This document shows, piece by piece, positions 9,547-19,503 of a stretch of DNA of 58,460 nt. Position 1 is the first letter of the stretch; each line of letters starts with the position of its first letter. The notes under the pieces were generated by a model. That model saw nothing but the letters and a program-made list of their open reading frames with translations, did no database searches and was not told the DNA's origin. This DNA comes from Vibrio crassostreae 9ZC13 (lineage in GTDB: Bacteria > Pseudomonadota > Gammaproteobacteria > Enterobacterales > Vibrionaceae), in the NCBI RefSeq assembly GCF_000272045.2, contig NZ_AJYZ02000011.1, positions 1-58,460 of the forward strand. The letters are read 5' to 3'. The position numbers and the translations under genes were made by a program.

Positions 9547-10800
9547 TTGGATTACTTCAACTATCAGGAAGATGGCCAGCTTTGGGCTGAGGACGTCGCA
9601 CTTTCACAACTAGCAGAGCAATATGGTACACCGCTGTATGTATATTCTCGTGCAACATTAGAACGCCACTGGAATGCGTTTGATTCATCGGTTGGTGAGC
9701 ATCCGCACTTGGTGTGTTATGCCGTTAAAGCTAACTCAAACCTTGGCGTGTTGAATACTTTGGCTCGTTTGGGCTCTGGCTTCGATATCGTTTCTGGCGG
9801 TGAGCTAGAGCGTGTGGTTGCTGCCGGTGGCGATCCAGCAAAAGTTGTATTCTCTGGTGTCGGTAAAACAGCCGCTGAAATGAAGCGTGCGCTTGAGTTG
9901 AACATTAAGTGTTTCAACGTAGAGTCTGAACCAGAACTAGAGCGACTGAATAAAGTAGCTGGTGAGCTTGGTGTTAAAGCGCCGATTTCACTGCGTATCA
10001 ACCCAGACGTTGATGCGAACACTCACCCTTATATCTCTACTGGTCTGCGTGATAACAAGTTTGGTATCGCTTTCGACCGTGCTCCTGCTGTCTATGAGTT
10101 TGCAAAAACACTCGATAACTTGTCTATCCATGGTATTGATTGCCACATTGGTTCTCAGTTAACGGATATCGAACCTTTCATCGATGCAACCGATCGCCTG
10201 CTTGCGCTGATCGACCAGCTACGTGCTAACGGTATCAACATCAAACACCTTGATGTCGGTGGTGGTTTGGGTGTGGTTTATCGTGATGAATTACCACCAC
10301 AGCCTTCTGACTACGCGAAAGCCTTATTGGCTCGCCTAGACAATCATTCTGATCTAGAGCTGATTTTCGAGCCTGGAAGAGCGATTGCTGCTAACGCTGG
10401 TGTATTATTAACGAAAGTCGAGTTCCTCAAGCCAACAGAGCACAAGAACTTTGCCATCATCGATGCAGCAATGAACGACCTAATGCGCCCAGCACTTTAT
10501 CAAGCTTGGCAGGATATTGTTCCTGTTAGCCCTCGTCAGGGTGAAGCTGTGACTTACGATTTGGTTGGCCCAATCTGTGAGACAGGCGATTTCCTAGGTA
10601 AAGATCGTGACCTTGTTCTTGAAGAAGGTGATCTGCTAGCAGTTCGTTCAGCGGGTGCTTATGGCTTCGCGATGTCATCTAACTACAACACTCGTTCGCG
10701 TGCGGCTGAAGTGATGGTGGATGGCGATAAAACTCACTTGGTTCGTCAGCGTGAAGAGCTTACGAGTCTGTGGGAACTTGAAAACATTCTTCCGGAGTAA
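9547..10800 (+). CDS. lysA: Diaminopimelate decarboxylase
   Basis: LysA decarboxylates meso-diaminopimelate to lysine, the last step of lysine synthesis. The 417-residue protein has the PLP-lysine motif YAVKANSN near residue 60, the glycine-rich phosphate loop HLDVGGGLG, the EPGR motif, [11 protein letters not shown] (active-site Cys) and the C-terminal [14 protein letters not shown]. The start is TTG at 9547. It lies 42 bases after lptM and 11 before dapF, in one likely operon. Confidence 0.97.
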   Translation: MDYFNYQEDGQLWAEDVALSQLAEQYGTPLYVYSRATLERHWNAFDSSVGEHPHLVCYAVKANSNLGVLNTLARLGSGFDIVSGGELERVVAAGGDPAKVVFSGVGKTAAEMKRALELNIKCFNVESEPELERLNKVAGELGVKAPISLRINPDVDANTHPYISTGLRDNKFGIAFDRAPAVYEFAKTLDNLSIHGIDCHIGSQLTDIEPFIDATDRLLALIDQLRANGINIKHLDVGGGLGVVYRDELPPQPSDYAKALLARLDNHSDLELIFEPGRAIAANAGVLLTKVEFLKPTEHKNFAIIDAAMNDLMRPALYQAWQDIVPVSPRQGEAVTYDLVGPICETGDFLGKDRDLVLEEGDLLAVRSAGAYGFAMSSNYNTRSRAAEVMVDGDKTHLVRQREELTSLWELENILPE

Positions 10801-10811
10801 TTTTAAGCGTT

Positions 10812-11642
10812 ATGCACTTCCACTTTTCTAAAATGCATGGTTTGGGCAATGATTTCATGGTCGTGGACTGCATTACTCAAAATATTTTCTTTTCTCCAGA
10901 TTTGATCCGTCGTTTGGCGGATCGTCACACTGGTGTGGGCTTTGATCAGCTACTTGTGGTTGAGGCTCCCTATGATCCAGAAACTGATTTCCATTACCGC
11001 ATATTCAATGCGGATGGCAGTGAAGTGGAGCAGTGTGGCAATGGTGCACGTTGTTTTGCACGATTCGTTCGCATGAAAGGCTTAACGAATAAGTACAGCA
11101 TCAACGTGAGTACCAAGAAAGGTAAAATGGTTCTCAAGATTGAAGAGAATGACCTGATCACGGTGAACATGGGCATTCCTGAGTTCGAACCCGGCAAGAT
11201 TCCATTCAAGGCCAAGCAGCCAGAGAAGACGTATATCCTAAGAACGGATGTACACACCTTATTCTGTGGTGCGGTAAGCATGGGTAACCCACATGTGGTT
11301 ACCGTGGTTGATGACGTCGACACGGCTGATGTGGACACCTTAGGCCCACTACTTGAATCACATGAACGTTTCCCTGAGCGTGTTAATGCTGGCTTTATGC
11401 AGGTCGTTAACCGTGAAGAAGTTCGTCTACGTGTTTACGAACGCGGCGCGGGTGAAACTCAGGCATGTGGCAGCGGAGCGTGTGGCGCAGTTGCAGTGGG
11501 TATCACTCAAGGCTTACTGGCTGAGAATGTGAAGGTTCGTCTACCAGGCGGTGACTTACACATTAGCTGGCAAGGCCCGGGTAAACCTCTGTTTATGACC
11601 GGCCCTGCAACGCATGTGTTTGATGGTCAACTTTCTTGCTAA
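10812..11642 (+). CDS. dapF: Diaminopimelate epimerase
   Basis: DapF interconverts LL- and meso-diaminopimelate for lysine and peptidoglycan synthesis. The protein has 276 residues. Both catalytic cysteines of the cofactor-free racemase are visible, in EQCGNGAR and in [10 protein letters not shown]. It follows lysA closely, so the two adjacent steps of the pathway are co-expressed. Confidence 0.97.
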   Translation: MHFHFSKMHGLGNDFMVVDCITQNIFFSPDLIRRLADRHTGVGFDQLLVVEAPYDPETDFHYRIFNADGSEVEQCGNGARCFARFVRMKGLTNKYSINVSTKKGKMVLKIEENDLITVNMGIPEFEPGKIPFKAKQPEKTYILRTDVHTLFCGAVSMGNPHVVTVVDDVDTADVDTLGPLLESHERFPERVNAGFMQVVNREEVRLRVYERGAGETQACGSGACGAVAVGITQGLLAENVKVRLPGGDLHISWQGPGKPLFMTGPATHVFDGQLSC

Positions 11643-11686
11643 TAACGACCCAAAACAAATATATTCATAAAAATAAAGGATAGGTT

Positions 11687-12385
11687 TTGTCTTACGTTGA
11701 AGCCGACGCACTCACCGCAGAAGTGGTCGCGGAATATTTACGTGATAACCCAGATTTTTTCCAAGACCGAAAAGATTTGGTTGATCGCCTTGCTATCAAT
11801 AACGTTGAGCAGGGCGCTGTTTCTCTGGTTGAGGTTCAGCTTAAACGCCAACGTCATCGAATCGAAGAGCTTGAAGAAGAGATCACTGGCTTGATGTCGT
11901 TGGCAGCAAATAACGATAAAACCTTCTATGAGTTTATGGATCTGCAAGCGCAAGTGCTGAAATGCAGTGACTTCATGCAGGTGATAAAAGCCGTTGAACA
12001 AAAAGCGTTAGATCTTGGGCTTAAGGCTCATGTTCGTATTCTTTCGCAATCTGGCTTTTATCAGTTGAGTGCTGAGGGTTACTCTAAGTTTTCGCTTAAC
12101 CATTTCAATGGCAAAGATGCTTATCTTGGACGCTTGAGAAAAGCCGACAGACACGATTTGTTTGGTGATTATCCAGTTCCAGAGCTAGGCTCTTATGTAG
12201 TACTACCGCTTGCTAAGCAGTCTCCATTGGGTTTGCTCGCCTTTTCTAGTGAAGATGGCGGACATTTCCAACCCCATATGGATACGCTCTTTTTACGCCA
12301 TTTAGCACTTGTTGTCGCTCATTTGGCGGACACCTTACCTTGGCAGATAAATAATGAGCCTAGAGCCCAAAATACCTCTTCCTAA
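11687..12385 (+). CDS. DUF484 (YigA-type) protein
   Basis: This 232-residue protein of the DUF484 family has an N-terminal helical part (VAEYLRDNPDFFQDRKDLV is typical), a coiled coil at about 50-70 and a GAF-like C-terminal half. Its biochemical role is unknown. It is almost always encoded directly before xerC. The start is TTG at 11687. Its last 32 bases overlap the start of xerC, which suggests translational coupling. Confidence 0.88.
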   Translation: MSYVEADALTAEVVAEYLRDNPDFFQDRKDLVDRLAINNVEQGAVSLVEVQLKRQRHRIEELEEEITGLMSLAANNDKTFYEFMDLQAQVLKCSDFMQVIKAVEQKALDLGLKAHVRILSQSGFYQLSAEGYSKFSLNHFNGKDAYLGRLRKADRHDLFGDYPVPELGSYVVLPLAKQSPLGLLAFSSEDGGHFQPHMDTLFLRHLALVVAHLADTLPWQINNEPRAQNTSS

Positions 12386-13286
12386 CAGCCTTCAAAAGCC
12401 ACTTTCTCGCTTCTATGAATATCTCCGAAGCGAGAAGGGACTCAGCCTACACACCCAACGTAATTACAAACAACAACTTGAAACCATGGCCGGTCATTTA
12501 GTCACTCTAGGGCTAAAGGATTGGGGGCAAGTCGATGCGGCGTGGGTCAGACAACTGGCCAGTAAAGGCATGCGTGAGGGAATGAAAGCGAGCAGCATTG
12601 CAACGCGCTTATCGTCACTGCGCAGCTTCTTTGATTTCCTTGTGTTGCGTGGCGAAATGACCGCCAATCCAGCCAAAGGTGTCTCTGCACCTCGCAAACA
12701 ACGCCCTTTGCCTAAAAACCTCGATGTTGATGAAGTGGGTCAACTGCTTGATGTGAATGAGGACGATCCATTGTCGATTCGTGATCGAGCGATGATGGAG
12801 GTGATGTATGGTGCTGGATTACGACTGGCAGAACTGGTCGGCATCAATCTGAAAGATGTGTTGGGTCGACAAGGCGAAATCCGAGTGATTGGTAAAGGCG
12901 ACAAAGAACGCAAAGCGCCTTTTTCTGGTTTAGCTAAAGAGTGGGTCGATAAATGGCTCAAAGTTCGTGGTGAATTGGCTTCACCGGGTGAAACCGCGCT
13001 GTTTGTCTCTAAGCTCGGGACTCGTATCTCTCACCGCAGCGTGCAAAAGCGCATGGAAGAGTGGGGCAAGAAGCAATCTGTCGCGAGCCACATCAGCCCG
13101 CATAAACTGCGTCACTCCTTTGCAACGCATGTGCTGGAATCGAGCCAAAATCTTCGTGCTGTGCAAGAGTTGCTTGGCCATGAAAACATCTCGACGACCC
13201 AAGTGTATACCCACTTAGATTTCCAACACTTAGCACAAGCTTATGATCAGGCTCACCCGAGAGCTCGTAAGAAGAATAAAGATTAG
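12354..13286 (+). CDS. xerC: Tyrosine recombinase XerC
   Basis: XerC acts with XerD at dif to resolve chromosome dimers. The 310-residue protein has an N-terminal SAM-like DNA-binding domain (about 12-100). The catalytic set is complete: R157 (GAGLRLAE), K181 (GKGDKER), H250 and R253 (SPHKLRHSF), H276 (LLGHENI) and the nucleophile Y285 (TQVYTHLD). This is housekeeping XerC rather than a phage or integron integrase, judged by its place between DUF484 and yigB. Confidence 0.96.
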   Translation: MSLEPKIPLPNSLQKPLSRFYEYLRSEKGLSLHTQRNYKQQLETMAGHLVTLGLKDWGQVDAAWVRQLASKGMREGMKASSIATRLSSLRSFFDFLVLRGEMTANPAKGVSAPRKQRPLPKNLDVDEVGQLLDVNEDDPLSIRDRAMMEVMYGAGLRLAELVGINLKDVLGRQGEIRVIGKGDKERKAPFSGLAKEWVDKWLKVRGELASPGETALFVSKLGTRISHRSVQKRMEEWGKKQSVASHISPHKLRHSFATHVLESSQNLRAVQELLGHENISTTQVYTHLDFQHLAQAYDQAHPRARKKNKD

Positions 13287-13301
13287 ATTAAAGGGTTTAC
13301 T

Positions 13302-14018
13302 ATGCGAATTTATCGAGGGTTAAAGCCCATCAAAGCCATGACCTTTGACTTGGATGACACCCTGTATGACAACTGGCCTGTGATCATGAAGGTTGAGAAA
13401 GAGATGGCACAGTGGCTTTATCAAAAGCACCCAGTGTCGGCTTCTTTATCGCTTGAAGAGTGGCAGGGCATTAAGCAGCAAGTCGCATCTGAAAACCCAG
13501 CTTTGAAACATGATGTCACCGTGTGGCGTGAAACTCAGATTAAGAGTGGTTTGCTGCAATTGGGTTACTCTCTGCAGCAAGCAGAGCAAGCGGCTCGAGA
13601 GGGCATTGAGCATGCCTTGTGGTTGCGTAATCAAGTCGATGTCCCTCAAGAAACGCATCGAGTGATGACTGAACTTAGCCAACGTATTCCTCTGGTTGCG
13701 ATTACCAATGGCAATGTCGATCCACACAAAATTGGCTTAGGGCTGTACTTTCAATTAATCCTTAAAGCCGGCCCTGATGGCAGAGCAAAACCCTATCCAG
13801 ATATGTTTGAAAAAGCTCAGCAACACCTAGGTTGTGACGCTGAGAATATTCTTCATGTTGGCGATCACCTCAAAACGGATGTCTATGGAGCCAAGCAAAA
13901 TGGCTTCCAAGCGTGCTGGTTTAATGACACTGGTTCCAATTTATACCGCTCCCCGAAGGCGAGTGTGCTCCCTGATGTTGAAATAGGCCAACTTAGCGAT
14001 CTTATGCGACTAATTTAA
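13302..14018 (+). CDS. yigB: HAD-family phosphatase YigB
   Basis: This 238-residue haloacid-dehalogenase phosphatase has motif I FDLDDTLYD (D16 and D18), motif II ITNGN and motif III/IV GDHLKTDVYGAK. The enterobacterial homologue dephosphorylates FMN to riboflavin among other sugar phosphates; that substrate is carried over from the family. It follows xerC by 15 bases, as in enterobacteria. Confidence 0.92.
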   Translation: MRIYRGLKPIKAMTFDLDDTLYDNWPVIMKVEKEMAQWLYQKHPVSASLSLEEWQGIKQQVASENPALKHDVTVWRETQIKSGLLQLGYSLQQAEQAAREGIEHALWLRNQVDVPQETHRVMTELSQRIPLVAITNGNVDPHKIGLGLYFQLILKAGPDGRAKPYPDMFEKAQQHLGCDAENILHVGDHLKTDVYGAKQNGFQACWFNDTGSNLYRSPKASVLPDVEIGQLSDLMRLI

Positions 14019-14069
14019 TGGCTCGGTAAGCTTATTGTGTCGCATTTATGCTATTGAATTGTTACATTG

Positions 14070-14110
14070 GTCGCCTATAAAAGCCTGATTAGGCTAGGAT
14101 AATTGGCGAC
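14070..14110 (+). promoter_or_regulatory. Nested palindrome and promoter region before the first FIST gene
   Basis: An outer 6-bp repeat GTCGCC...GGCGAC (14070-14075, 14105-14110) encloses an inner 5-bp hairpin (14082-14086 with 14091-14095, loop GATT) and is followed by five T at 14114-14118. A promoter-like pair overlaps it: TTGAAT at about 14054-14059 and TATAAA at 14076-14081, 16 bases apart. It could be a terminator of yigB, an operator, or both. Confidence 0.4.
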
Positions 14111-14186
14111 TACTTTTTATCGATTCATTTCAGTCATAGCAGTGGTTGCGGGTTGTTACTTCACTCGATTTTGAACAAGGGTTGGC

Positions 14187-16685
14187 ATGCAAACATTTAC
14201 ATTTCTCGCAAATACTGAGGCGTTATTTAGAGCTCAATTTGATCAGCGAGAATGGTGTGACAGCAAACAGTACCTTATTCAAATTTTCTCAGCTCAATCT
14301 TCAGATCTAGCTCGTCAAATCGCGGGTGTTGCCCTCAATCGTTTAAATAATGCGACGCTAATTGGCCAGAGTGCTCGTCATGTTATCTGTGATAATTGCC
14401 TTGAAAGTGCATGCACCTTAGTCATCATCAGTGAGTTCAACGAAACCCATCTAACCTCTGCGGTCCAGCCTTTTTCCGGCAATCCAAATCAAGACAGCCA
14501 AGACTTAGCTTTTCAGCTGCGCCTTACAGAAGAAACCAAAACGGTCATCAGCTTGTGCGATCAGGTTGAAGGGCGTGATTATCCTATTTATAGCGCTTTT
14601 GAAAATTTGCCTTACGCCTTGCCGATAGCTGGTGGACTGTGCCATGAGAATGAATTTGGCCGTTGGGTTATGTATAACGAGCAAACCTACCAGCACGCCT
14701 GTGTTGCTGTGGCTCTGACTAACCCAAGATTGAAGGTTTGGTCGGACGCGTACTCTGAGTGGAACCCGATTGGGATGAAGTTACGAGTCACACACGCAAT
14801 CGGAAATCGCTTATACGCATTGAACGACAAGCCGGCTATTGAAGTATTCAAACATTACCTTGCGGATGGCAAAGACCTTCCTTTTAGTCAACTGATGAGC
14901 TTTCCACTTTATCGAGAACTTGGCAGAAAGAAGGGTATCTCGACGCCGCTACGTATTAATGATGATGGCAGTATTGAGTTTGATAGCCCTTGGCATGTCG
15001 GTGAAGAGGCGCAGTTTTGTTATAACCACCCATCGCTCACTGCAGAAAAGGTGCACCACGGTGCCGAGATGCTAGCCATGCATCAGCCTGAATCGGTGAT
15101 CATTTATAACTGCGTATCTCGACTTGAATTTATCGACAGTAAACTTGAGCTCAAGCCATTTGAAGGGATAGTGAATACATGTGGTGCCTACTGCATGGGG
15201 GAGCTATACCGTAATGAAGACCGCCAAGAGATACTGCACCACAGCTTGACTTATATCGCTATGCGCGAGTCTGACGAGATTAAAGAGTTTCATTGCGAAG
15301 ACTTTCAGTGTGGCTCAACCGTGTCGCCATTGCTTAACCTAGTCAGAAATGCAGTCGCTGATCTCGACAGTATGAATACTCAGATGGAAAAGAAACTCCA
15401 TCAACAAGCGCGTCGCTTAACCGAAAGCTATCGCATTGACTCGCGTACTGGTTTGCCGAACCGTATCGTACTGAAAGAGCGCCTCAATACGATTCTGTTC
15501 AGTGAACATCTGCTGACCTTAAAGCTAACCAACTTCCATCAGGTTAACGAGAAGTATGGTTATCAAGTGGGGGATCAGCTGCTACTCGATCTGTCTAATC
15601 ACTTTATCGAGCGATTACAGCTTCGTGTGGTTAAAGAGCCTCGCGTGAAGGTAGAGCTATTCAGTATTGGTGTTGGAGAGTGGGCGATTATCTTCAATGC
15701 TAGTGTTGGTAGTACGAAAATAAAAGAAGGTTTCGTTGAGTTCGCCGATGACATCGAACACATAAATTTTGAGCCATATGGTTTGGCTGATATTGATTAC
15801 CTGTCAGTTTCTCTGTGTGGCGGCTTTGCTAGTCGTTGTGACTTCTTAACCGACAGTGGTGACCAGATCTTATTGAAAGCGATCGAAGCTCGACGCTATG
15901 GAGTACGTAACAATACCCACATCACCAATGCTAAAGACATTCAGGTGAGTGAAGAAGATCGCAAAGAGCAACTAGGCTGGCTGAGCTGTGTAAGTCGTGC
16001 GATTTTAGATCAGAACATCATCACTTATTCCCAGCCAATTGTGGAGTCGGTTACGCACGAAATGATTGGCCAAGAGTGCTTGGTCAGAATCATGGAGTCA
16101 GACGGTACCATTGTGCCACCAGGTAAGTTCTTACCTATCATTGCCGACACGCACCTTTACACTCGCCTCAGCCGACACATGATTAAGAACACCATAGGTT
16201 ATATGGCGGATAAGCAAAGCCCATTTTCTATCAACCTATCCCCGCAAGATTTGTTGAGCGACAAGACGCTTGAGGTGCTCGAGACCGCCATCAGTGCTAT
16301 GAACGATCCCACTCGACTTGGCCTAGAGGTTCTCGAGTCTGAGCAGATTAAAGATTATGGTCGCATGATTGAGGTGTGTGATCACTTCCGTGCTCTCGGG
16401 GCGAGAATCATTGTTGATGACTTTGGCTCTGGTTACTCCAACATCGAGGAAATCATTAAGCTTGAGCCACAGATCATTAAGCTCGACGGTAGCTTGATTC
16501 GTAATATCGACAAAGATCAAAAACAAAGAAACATAGCCTCTCAGTTGATTCGTTTGTGCCAAGTGTTCAATGCCAAAACGGTCGCTGAATTTGTCCATAA
16601 CCAACAGGTTTGTGAGATAGCAGAGCAAATGGGTGTCGATTATCTGCAGGGTTACTACTTCGGTGAGCCTAAGCGACTGTTTTAG
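14187..16685 (+). CDS. FIST sensor protein with degenerate GGDEF and intact EAL (c-di-GMP phosphodiesterase), copy 1
   Basis: The 832-residue cytoplasmic protein has FIST_N (about 25-235), FIST_C (about 240-365), a GGDEF domain (about 410-575) and an EAL domain (about 590-830). The GGDEF signature is GVGEW (495-499), so cyclase activity is not expected. The EAL domain reads ECL at 630-632 and keeps N683, E714, D744-D745 (DDFGSGY), K765, E801 and Q821, so phosphodiesterase activity is plausible. FIST domains are thought to sense small ligands. The order after yigB matches a V. cholerae FIST-GGDEF-EAL gene. An AAGGG ribosome site precedes the ATG. Confidence 0.92.
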   Translation: MQTFTFLANTEALFRAQFDQREWCDSKQYLIQIFSAQSSDLARQIAGVALNRLNNATLIGQSARHVICDNCLESACTLVIISEFNETHLTSAVQPFSGNPNQDSQDLAFQLRLTEETKTVISLCDQVEGRDYPIYSAFENLPYALPIAGGLCHENEFGRWVMYNEQTYQHACVAVALTNPRLKVWSDAYSEWNPIGMKLRVTHAIGNRLYALNDKPAIEVFKHYLADGKDLPFSQLMSFPLYRELGRKKGISTPLRINDDGSIEFDSPWHVGEEAQFCYNHPSLTAEKVHHGAEMLAMHQPESVIIYNCVSRLEFIDSKLELKPFEGIVNTCGAYCMGELYRNEDRQEILHHSLTYIAMRESDEIKEFHCEDFQCGSTVSPLLNLVRNAVADLDSMNTQMEKKLHQQARRLTESYRIDSRTGLPNRIVLKERLNTILFSEHLLTLKLTNFHQVNEKYGYQVGDQLLLDLSNHFIERLQLRVVKEPRVKVELFSIGVGEWAIIFNASVGSTKIKEGFVEFADDIEHINFEPYGLADIDYLSVSLCGGFASRCDFLTDSGDQILLKAIEARRYGVRNNTHITNAKDIQVSEEDRKEQLGWLSCVSRAILDQNIITYSQPIVESVTHEMIGQECLVRIMESDGTIVPPGKFLPIIADTHLYTRLSRHMIKNTIGYMADKQSPFSINLSPQDLLSDKTLEVLETAISAMNDPTRLGLEVLESEQIKDYGRMIEVCDHFRALGARIIVDDFGSGYSNIEEIIKLEPQIIKLDGSLIRNIDKDQKQRNIASQLIRLCQVFNAKTVAEFVHNQQVCEIAEQMGVDYLQGYYFGEPKRLF

Positions 16686-16731
16686 CAGTTAAAGCTTCCC
16701 GCATTGTGTAACGACTGGCTATAAAAGTACT

Positions 16732-16758
16732 GCGCCGCCATTAATGACTGTTTTTTGG
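16732..16758 (+). repeat. Hairpin between the two FIST genes
   Basis: CCGCCA and TGGCGG form a 6-bp stem with a 14-base loop in the 190-base gap. No T-run follows, so it is not a good intrinsic terminator. A TATAAT-like -10 lies further down at 16831-16836, so copy 2 may have its own promoter. Confidence 0.35.
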
Positions 16759-16877
16759 CGGAATGAATGATGTCTAACTAAGGTCACATTATTCATAACG
16801 CGATCGCAAGTATTCCGTGCAAGCCTTATCTATAATAAGCACAATAATAAATCATTAACGTAACGATTAATGTGAAT

Positions 16878-19358
16878 ATGCAGTCGACTTCTCTCCTGAT
16901 ACAAGACATTGAGCAAACCCAACGTGAATTGGAAAAGATAGATTTTCATCAACATGAAAGCCTACTGATTCAGGTGTTTTCGTCTTTCGAGAAAGGTTCT
17001 GTTTTGGCTGCCTGCCAAGTGATTCAATCGACTTTTCCCAATGCCAAATTGATTGGTTGCAGTGCTAACCACTACATTAGTCAAGGTGTCATCCTGCACC
17101 AAGGTCTTTATCTGATTGTTACCCGCTTTGACGCGACGTCTTACTCTTGTGGTGTTGTCGAATATAGCGAACAACCATTGCTCGATAGCCACGCTATGTG
17201 GCAACAGCTTGAGTGCAATGATAATACTCAAAGCATCATCTGTTTCGCAGACCGCTTGCAGATAAATAACCGAGATCTATTTTCAGCGTTTGAGCAGTCG
17301 ATGTATTCATTACCGATCTGTGGCGGTGCATCGACCATCACAGATAATGGGCGATGGGTGATGTTAGACGGCATTTGCTATGAAAATGCCTATGTGATGT
17401 TGGCGCTGCACAGTGTTGAGCTCTCCATCGCTAAGGGTTACTACACTGAATGGAATCCGATTGGTCGAACTTTTCGAGTGACAGGTGCTCAAGAGAACCG
17501 GTTGTTGGAACTGGATGGGATGCCTGTTCGCGAACTCTACAATCGTTACCTCGCTGATGGCCTCGAAGTGCCTTTTGAGCAACTGCATAACTTTCCCTTG
17601 ATGGTCGGTGACCCGAAAGAGCAAAACATTCACTTACCGCTCAAGGTAACGGAAAGTGGAGAGATAGAATTCAGCGGCCTGTTCCAAGTGGGCGATGAGG
17701 TCCGGTTTTGTTATGACCATCCATCACTGACCTTAGAGCAGATACGACTGGGCGTGCAGCAGATCGCCTCTCATAGGCCAGAACAGTTCTTCATTTATAA
17801 CTGTACATCTCGTATCGACTTTATTGATGGCAACCAAGAGGTTGAGGTTTTCCAAAAATTGGCCGACAGCTATGGCGTTTACTGCATGGGAGAACTTTAT
17901 CAAGAGAATGGCCAACAGCGAATCTTGCACCATAGCCTCACTTATCTTGCGCTTAGAGAAGGCGAGGGTAAGGCGGTATTGCCATTAGAGACGCAACCCG
18001 CGACCAACATATCCCCTCTGTTTTCATTGATCCGAAATGCACTGCTTGATGTCGATGACATGAACAACAGCATGGCGAGTAAGATTCAGCAGCAAGCCAC
18101 TGCATTGACGGCAAGCTATCGAATTGATCACCGTACAGGTTTACCCAATCGAAGTGTGCTGCGTGAGAAACTGTCGAAGATGAGCAGTGATAGCCACTTA
18201 CTAGCTTTGAAGGTCACGACCTTTGGTCAGATCAATGAGAAGTATGGTTATCGAGTAGGTGACAAGCTTCTGCATGATTTGAGTGAGTACTTTCAAAAGG
18301 CGCTGTGGCAGTTCTTTGATGAGGGCTGTCAGCTCTACAGCATCGGTATTGGTGAGTGGGCGGTGGTGTTTGATAGTTGGGCGAGCCAAGAACATATTCA
18401 TCAGCGATTCTCGGAATTTGCCGATCAAACCGAGCATGTGAATTTTGAGCCTACCGGTTTACCCGATATTGATTACTTGTCGGTGTCTATCTGTGCGGGT
18501 ATCGCCAGCCGTCGAGATTTCCCGACTACCTCTATTGATGACTTATTGTTGAAGGCGATTGATGCGAGGCGCAGCGCTGTCAGCCAGAACAAGCACCTAG
18601 TGAGCGCCAAGGCACTCATTCAATTGGAGAAGCATCGCCAAGAGCAACTTGGTTGGCTGTCGTGCGTGAGTCGCGCGGTGCTTAATCAGAATATTGTGGC
18701 GTGCTCTCAGCCCATAGTTTCAGCACACAGTCATCAGGTAGAGAGCTACGAGTGTTTGGTTCGAATTGAAGAGGACGGTCAGTTAATTGCACCGGGTAAG
18801 TTCTTGCCAATCATTGAAGGAACCCATCTCTATACACGCCTCAGTCGTCAGATGATAACGCGCACCTTCGATTTTATGAGTCAGCGAACCGATTCGTTCT
18901 CAATTAATTTAGCGCCACAAGATTTCAGCAATGAGAAAACCATTCTTCACCTTGAACAAGCGATCAAGAAAATCAGTCACCCACAGCGTATTGGCTTGGA
19001 GGTGTTAGAAACGGAACAAATTCAGGATTACGGTCGCTTGATTGAGGTGTGTAATCACTTCCGCGATCTTGGTGTGAATATTATTGTTGATGACTTTGGT
19101 TCGGGCTATTCGAACATTGATGAGATATTGAAGCTAGAACCACAGGTGATCAAGCTTGATGGCAGTTTGATTCGCAATATTGATAAAGATAAAAAGCAGC
19201 GCAAGATCGCTCAGCAGTTGGTGAGCTTATGCCAGATTCTGAATGCTAAGACGGTGGCGGAGTTCGTTCATAATGAGCAGGTGTGCCGTATTGCTGAAGA
19301 CATGGGGGTCGATTACTTGCAAGGGTATTACTTTGGTCAACCTCAGCGTTTGTTTTGA
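16878..19358 (+). CDS. FIST sensor protein with degenerate GGDEF and intact EAL, copy 2
   Basis: This is a tandem paralogue of the preceding gene with the same four domains and about half of residues identical by eye. The GGDEF signature is GIGEW, again degenerate. The EAL domain has ECL (YECLVRIEE), NLAPQD, LEVLETEQ, DDFGSGYSN, IKLDGSLIRNIDKD and AEFVHN, so the metal- and c-di-GMP-binding residues are kept. The FIST halves differ more than the EAL halves, suggesting different ligands for one output. The ATG at 16878 aligns with copy 1; a GTG at 16872 is an alternative. Neither has a strong ribosome site. Confidence 0.9.
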   Translation: MQSTSLLIQDIEQTQRELEKIDFHQHESLLIQVFSSFEKGSVLAACQVIQSTFPNAKLIGCSANHYISQGVILHQGLYLIVTRFDATSYSCGVVEYSEQPLLDSHAMWQQLECNDNTQSIICFADRLQINNRDLFSAFEQSMYSLPICGGASTITDNGRWVMLDGICYENAYVMLALHSVELSIAKGYYTEWNPIGRTFRVTGAQENRLLELDGMPVRELYNRYLADGLEVPFEQLHNFPLMVGDPKEQNIHLPLKVTESGEIEFSGLFQVGDEVRFCYDHPSLTLEQIRLGVQQIASHRPEQFFIYNCTSRIDFIDGNQEVEVFQKLADSYGVYCMGELYQENGQQRILHHSLTYLALREGEGKAVLPLETQPATNISPLFSLIRNALLDVDDMNNSMASKIQQQATALTASYRIDHRTGLPNRSVLREKLSKMSSDSHLLALKVTTFGQINEKYGYRVGDKLLHDLSEYFQKALWQFFDEGCQLYSIGIGEWAVVFDSWASQEHIHQRFSEFADQTEHVNFEPTGLPDIDYLSVSICAGIASRRDFPTTSIDDLLLKAIDARRSAVSQNKHLVSAKALIQLEKHRQEQLGWLSCVSRAVLNQNIVACSQPIVSAHSHQVESYECLVRIEEDGQLIAPGKFLPIIEGTHLYTRLSRQMITRTFDFMSQRTDSFSINLAPQDFSNEKTILHLEQAIKKISHPQRIGLEVLETEQIQDYGRLIEVCNHFRDLGVNIIVDDFGSGYSNIDEILKLEPQVIKLDGSLIRNIDKDKKQRKIAQQLVSLCQILNAKTVAEFVHNEQVCRIAEDMGVDYLQGYYFGQPQRLF

Positions 19359-19367
19359 TGGAGCGAG

Positions 19368-19383
19368 CGTTTCACGTGAAACA
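19368..19383. other. parS centromere site (ParB binding site)
   Basis: The 16-mer CGTTTCACGTGAAACA contains the perfect 14-bp palindrome GTTTCACGTGAAAC. It matches 15 of 16 positions of the bacterial parS consensus and fully fits NGTTNCACGTGAAACN, the form I recall for Vibrio chromosome 1 ParB. It lies 10 bases behind the second FIST gene and before its terminator. Bacterial parS sites cluster near oriC, which suits a locus between rRNA operons. Confidence 0.88.
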
Positions 19384-19413
19384 CTGGTTGGCTCAATAAC
19401 GAAAATACGATGT

Positions 19414-19445
19414 AAAAAGGGTGAGCTTATGGCTCACCCTTTTTG
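19414..19445 (+). terminator. Rho-independent terminator after the FIST genes
   Basis: A 13-bp stem (A-run plus GGGTGAGC) with a 5-base loop and a T-run follows. It could also serve the minus-strand DTW gene, whose stop is 60 bases beyond it. Confidence 0.88.
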
Positions 19446-19503
19446 TTTTTAGTGTCTGTCTCGTCCCGAAATGTGTTTTTACCTTCCCGCGCGCCTGCTT
19501 GGT

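Noticed and set aside
12354..13286. Tyrosine recombinase as integrase of a mobile island or integron
   Set aside because: Neighbours (DUF484, yigB) and full similarity fit housekeeping XerC; no attachment repeats or cassette sites were seen.
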